The notes under the pieces were generated by a model. That model saw only the letters and a list, made by a program, of their open reading frames with translations, made no database searches and was not told where the DNA came from. A stretch of DNA of 64,000 bases from Pagrus major (Eukaryota > Chordata > Actinopteri > Spariformes > Sparidae): positions 15,634,197 through 15,698,196 of the forward strand of contig NC_133230.1 in assembly GCF_040436345.1 (NCBI RefSeq), in the 5' to 3' direction. Shown here piece after piece: positions 61,522-64,000 of this stretch (within the stretch, counting starts at the first letter, position 1; the number at the start of each line of letters is the position of its first letter). Position numbers and translations under genes: made by a program.

Positions 61522-61800
61522 AGTGGTGGAAAGTAACTAAATACGGTATAATGTAGTTAAATGTGCAATTTATTTATTGTACAGTTTAGATAACTTAAAT
61601 AATTATAAAAACCTAAATTTTACACTTAAAAGCTATGATGACTTTTTAAAGTAACATTTTGTTTTTAACCACCAAATAGTGGCGCCCTAAGGGTGATGGC
61701 GAGAGTTTTTTAGGACTACTTTTGCGTTCCCTTGCAAAACTTTTGCATTACCTCGCAATACACTTGCGTTCCCTCACAATAGTTTTGCGTAACTTGTTTC
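61522..61800. repeat. Teleost repeat fragment, then 21-bp tandem repeats
   Basis: CAGTGGTGGAAAGTAACTAA at 61522 is the usual start of a common teleost element. From 61721 a 21-bp unit (TTTGCGTTCCCTTGCAAAACT and variants) begins at 61721, 61742, 61763 and 61784. Confidence 0.65.
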
Positions 61801-63590
61801 CTTCCGTTTCCTTCTGTGCTGCTCTATTATGGATCGAGCTCACAGACCTCTTTGGCCTCTCCCGGTGTGCCCTCTGCTGATCCTGTCGGGGTCACTCATC
61901 CTCACTTTGCTTTCTGCTTTACCTAAGGTACAGCAGACAGGCTGGGTGGCAGAGCAGCAGCAGGGCAGCCTAACAAGCCCAGAGACTCTGCAGCTGCGAC
62001 AGCCAAAGTGCTGATGTGTCAATCGGCGGGGCTATTGCAGCGGATTGTGAGCTGTTTCCTCGTCGATAAACAAACCAGCGTAAAGTATTGCAAGAGAACA
62101 CAAAAATATATCCTAAAATTCTCGTCCAGACCCTTAGGGGGGTCCGTAGTATAGGGATTAAATGGATAGATAACACTAGGCAGTCTGTATTTTTTGTGAT
62201 TCCCCCAACACACACATTTTGATATTGATATTTTGATATTTGACACATTATTATTATCATGCACATTTATTTAGTTTAGTGTATTTTGGTATGCATACGC
62301 AATTGAAAAAAGAACAGCCCTTAAATAAAAAAAATCATTCATATGTATTGTATATTTCATTTTGACATGTGTCTTTACTAAATCAAATTTAGATATTTGA
62401 ATGGTAAACTTATATTTACAGGTGTGTTTTCCTCTGACATCACCCTCTTTAACTGTGACTGTTTTAGTTGCACTTCTGCTGCTTTTTTAGGTCATGTTCA
62501 TACACACAACACTTGTAGCCCGGGGCCAAGTTGTGCCGCGTCCCATTATATTAATTGTGGCATTCCTCATTCCCTTAGGAATGTAGGTGCAAGGTTGAAA
62601 GAGCAAAAAAAGGACAGTACATTGCGCAATTTGTGACAGCTCAACTTATCTTTAAATAACAATACATTCCAAGTCACTGTCAACAGGCATGAGCTCCTAC
62701 GCATTGTTCTTTCAACTTAACCATTTCACATTGTTGTGTACTTACTCTGTTTTCTGCCTTTTGGTTGCTTACCTGGTCTTTGTTGTGTAGTATTTTAGGC
62801 TACTTACACATACATATTGAATGCTTTCCTTATCCTGCCATGGTTATGCATAGGCTAATATTTGTAAATATAAGATATAATAGTAGATTCTCAAGATGCA
62901 GTTTTTTTGCAGCTGTTTTCCTCCTCAAATTGCAGCTAAGAGAATAATAACCCGGTTCCTTTCCTCTTCCTACAATGGCTATGTGGCATTAATCACTTCT
63001 CATACTCCCAGGCATGCAGGAGAAGGCCAAGGCGTGTTTGGACTCATCTGACCAAACCCAAAATCCTGTGGCAGGCAGACTTATTGCACTCCCCAGCTGC
63101 TGGTTACACACCTCAGCCTTTTTCCATCCTGCTCACATTTGAACTGGATATTTATGCGTGTAGTGTCATCAATAAATTATGGTGGGAGCTTGCTTAGATG
63201 GCCTTATCAATGAGTAAACATTATTATGTGTTTTTATAATGGGCATGACAGGCTTGTAATTCTACTCAGCCTACCCATGATAATTAATTTAAGCAACCCC
63301 AATAAAAACAACTTAAGTATTTCTGCTACTTCCTTCATATAAGTATTATATATATATATATATATACAATCTGGAGGCCAAATGTTTTCCATTTTCTTCA
63401 ATTCTGCTCCGGGCCTATAGAGAGCAGCAAACCCCCCTGGATCGATCATTTACTCTGACAAATGAAACAAAAGAATTGCTTTTTTTTTTTTTTTTTCATT
63501 TTTCATTTGCATCTGGTTTGTCACACTGAGGAAAAGAGGTCAGGTTTTTGGTAATCAACAGTAAAGCAGTCACACATCCATTATTTTTTT
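61801..63590. other. Intergenic DNA, no convincing gene
   Basis: A 61-aa plus-strand frame at 61829 begins with a hydrophobic stretch, but nothing else supports it. 62990-63150 is less AT-rich than its surroundings and could be a conserved non-coding element. A (TA)n run lies at 63343-63366. Confidence 0.4.
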
Positions 63591-63594
63591 CTAA

Positions 63595-64000
63595 ATTGTA
63601 CTTTATTTTCTTTTAAAGACATATGTTTTAAAACAGCGATTGTAGAGAATAAATAAAGAAACATTATGTTTTTTTTTTTACTTCCATAGGTACATTTATG
63701 TAATTAAAAACTCTATAATAAGTGTGTTCATTGTCTTGAAGACCAGCAGAATCCTCTTTTTTTTTTTCTTCTTCTGAAATTAAAAAAGAAATCGTCACAT
63801 CTCCCCCGTCATCAAATTGATTACCAAATAAATTAAAACGTAAAAAATCAAGATAGAAAAATTCCCAGCCCTTCCTTCCGCTTGGTTTAATTTGAAAAGT
63901 AGTGGCAGCAGAGAATCTTAACTCGTGAAGTCCTTTAACTCCATTTTTGAAAACCAAGGTATGTACAGTGAGAGGAAATCCATTTCTCTTCCAGTTTAAT
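63595..64000 (-). other. Possible 3'UTR or last exon of a minus-strand gene beyond the window
   Basis: A 97-codon open frame (63957-63664) is very Lys/Phe/Asn-rich, as random AT-rich DNA would be. Minus-strand AATAAA occurs near 63600 (antisense of gtactttatt). A transcript entering from the right and ending here would fit, but the protein reading is doubtful. Confidence 0.25.

Noticed and set aside
61829-62014. 61-aa plus-strand frame with a signal-peptide-like start
   Set aside because: Short, in repeat-rich DNA, with no splice sites, poly(A) signal or similarity recognised.
63664-63957. 97-aa protein-coding exon
   Set aside because: Lys/Phe/Asn-rich reading of AT-rich DNA without recognised motif; kept only as a possible 3'UTR.

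Overview
The window looks like nuclear DNA of a ray-finned fish, most likely a percomorph teleost. The genes are vertebrate, with GT-AG introns that are mostly short. The intergenic DNA is AT-rich and carries repeats of typical teleost appearance. All gene calls come from reading exons, splice sites and protein motifs by eye and comparing them with remembered vertebrate proteins; no alignment or database search was run.

Layout, left to right. (1) 80-3060, plus strand: the 3' part of hnrnpr (three RRMs and an RGG tail) with its 3'UTR. (2) 3060-7600: intergenic. (3) 7640-11110, plus strand: dnajc8, complete in nine exons. (4) 11740-12656, minus strand: a small basic protein I do not recognise. 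(5) 14350-23470, minus strand: clk2, a LAMMER kinase, complete. (6) 24510-42220, minus strand: three consecutive genes derived from the amino-terminal half of the H3K9 methyltransferase SETDB1. Each keeps the SETDB1-type triple Tudor module and then stops; none has an MBD or a SET domain. The first (copy A, 709 aa) carries a roughly 210-residue pentapeptide repeat. The other two (copies B, 355 aa, and C, 366 aa) lie in a tandem duplication of about 4.3 kb units that includes their promoters. (7) 43295-45540, minus strand: a one-exon cortexin-domain microprotein, probably ctxnd2. (8) 46900-61450, minus strand: cers2 (ceramide synthase 2), complete, with a repeat-filled first intron of about 6.9 kb and a GC-box promoter. 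(9) 61500-64000: no convincing gene.

Context. In human 1q21.3 SETDB1 lies next to CERS2, and CLK2 lies nearby in 1q22. The Tudor-only cluster therefore sits where a full SETDB1 gene would be expected. I read it as a setdb1 locus that lost its catalytic half and then expanded. This is the most unusual content here: a small family of predicted chromatin readers without enzyme activity, sharing a conserved motif of unknown function (VVLTRL...RPPxPQ followed by a serine/acidic stretch). The other genes (hnrnpr, dnajc8, clk2) act in pre-mRNA splicing or RNA binding but show no sign of joint regulation.

Main limits: 5' UTR exons and transcription starts are inferred only from donor sites and GC content, and repeats are described by structure and not by database name.
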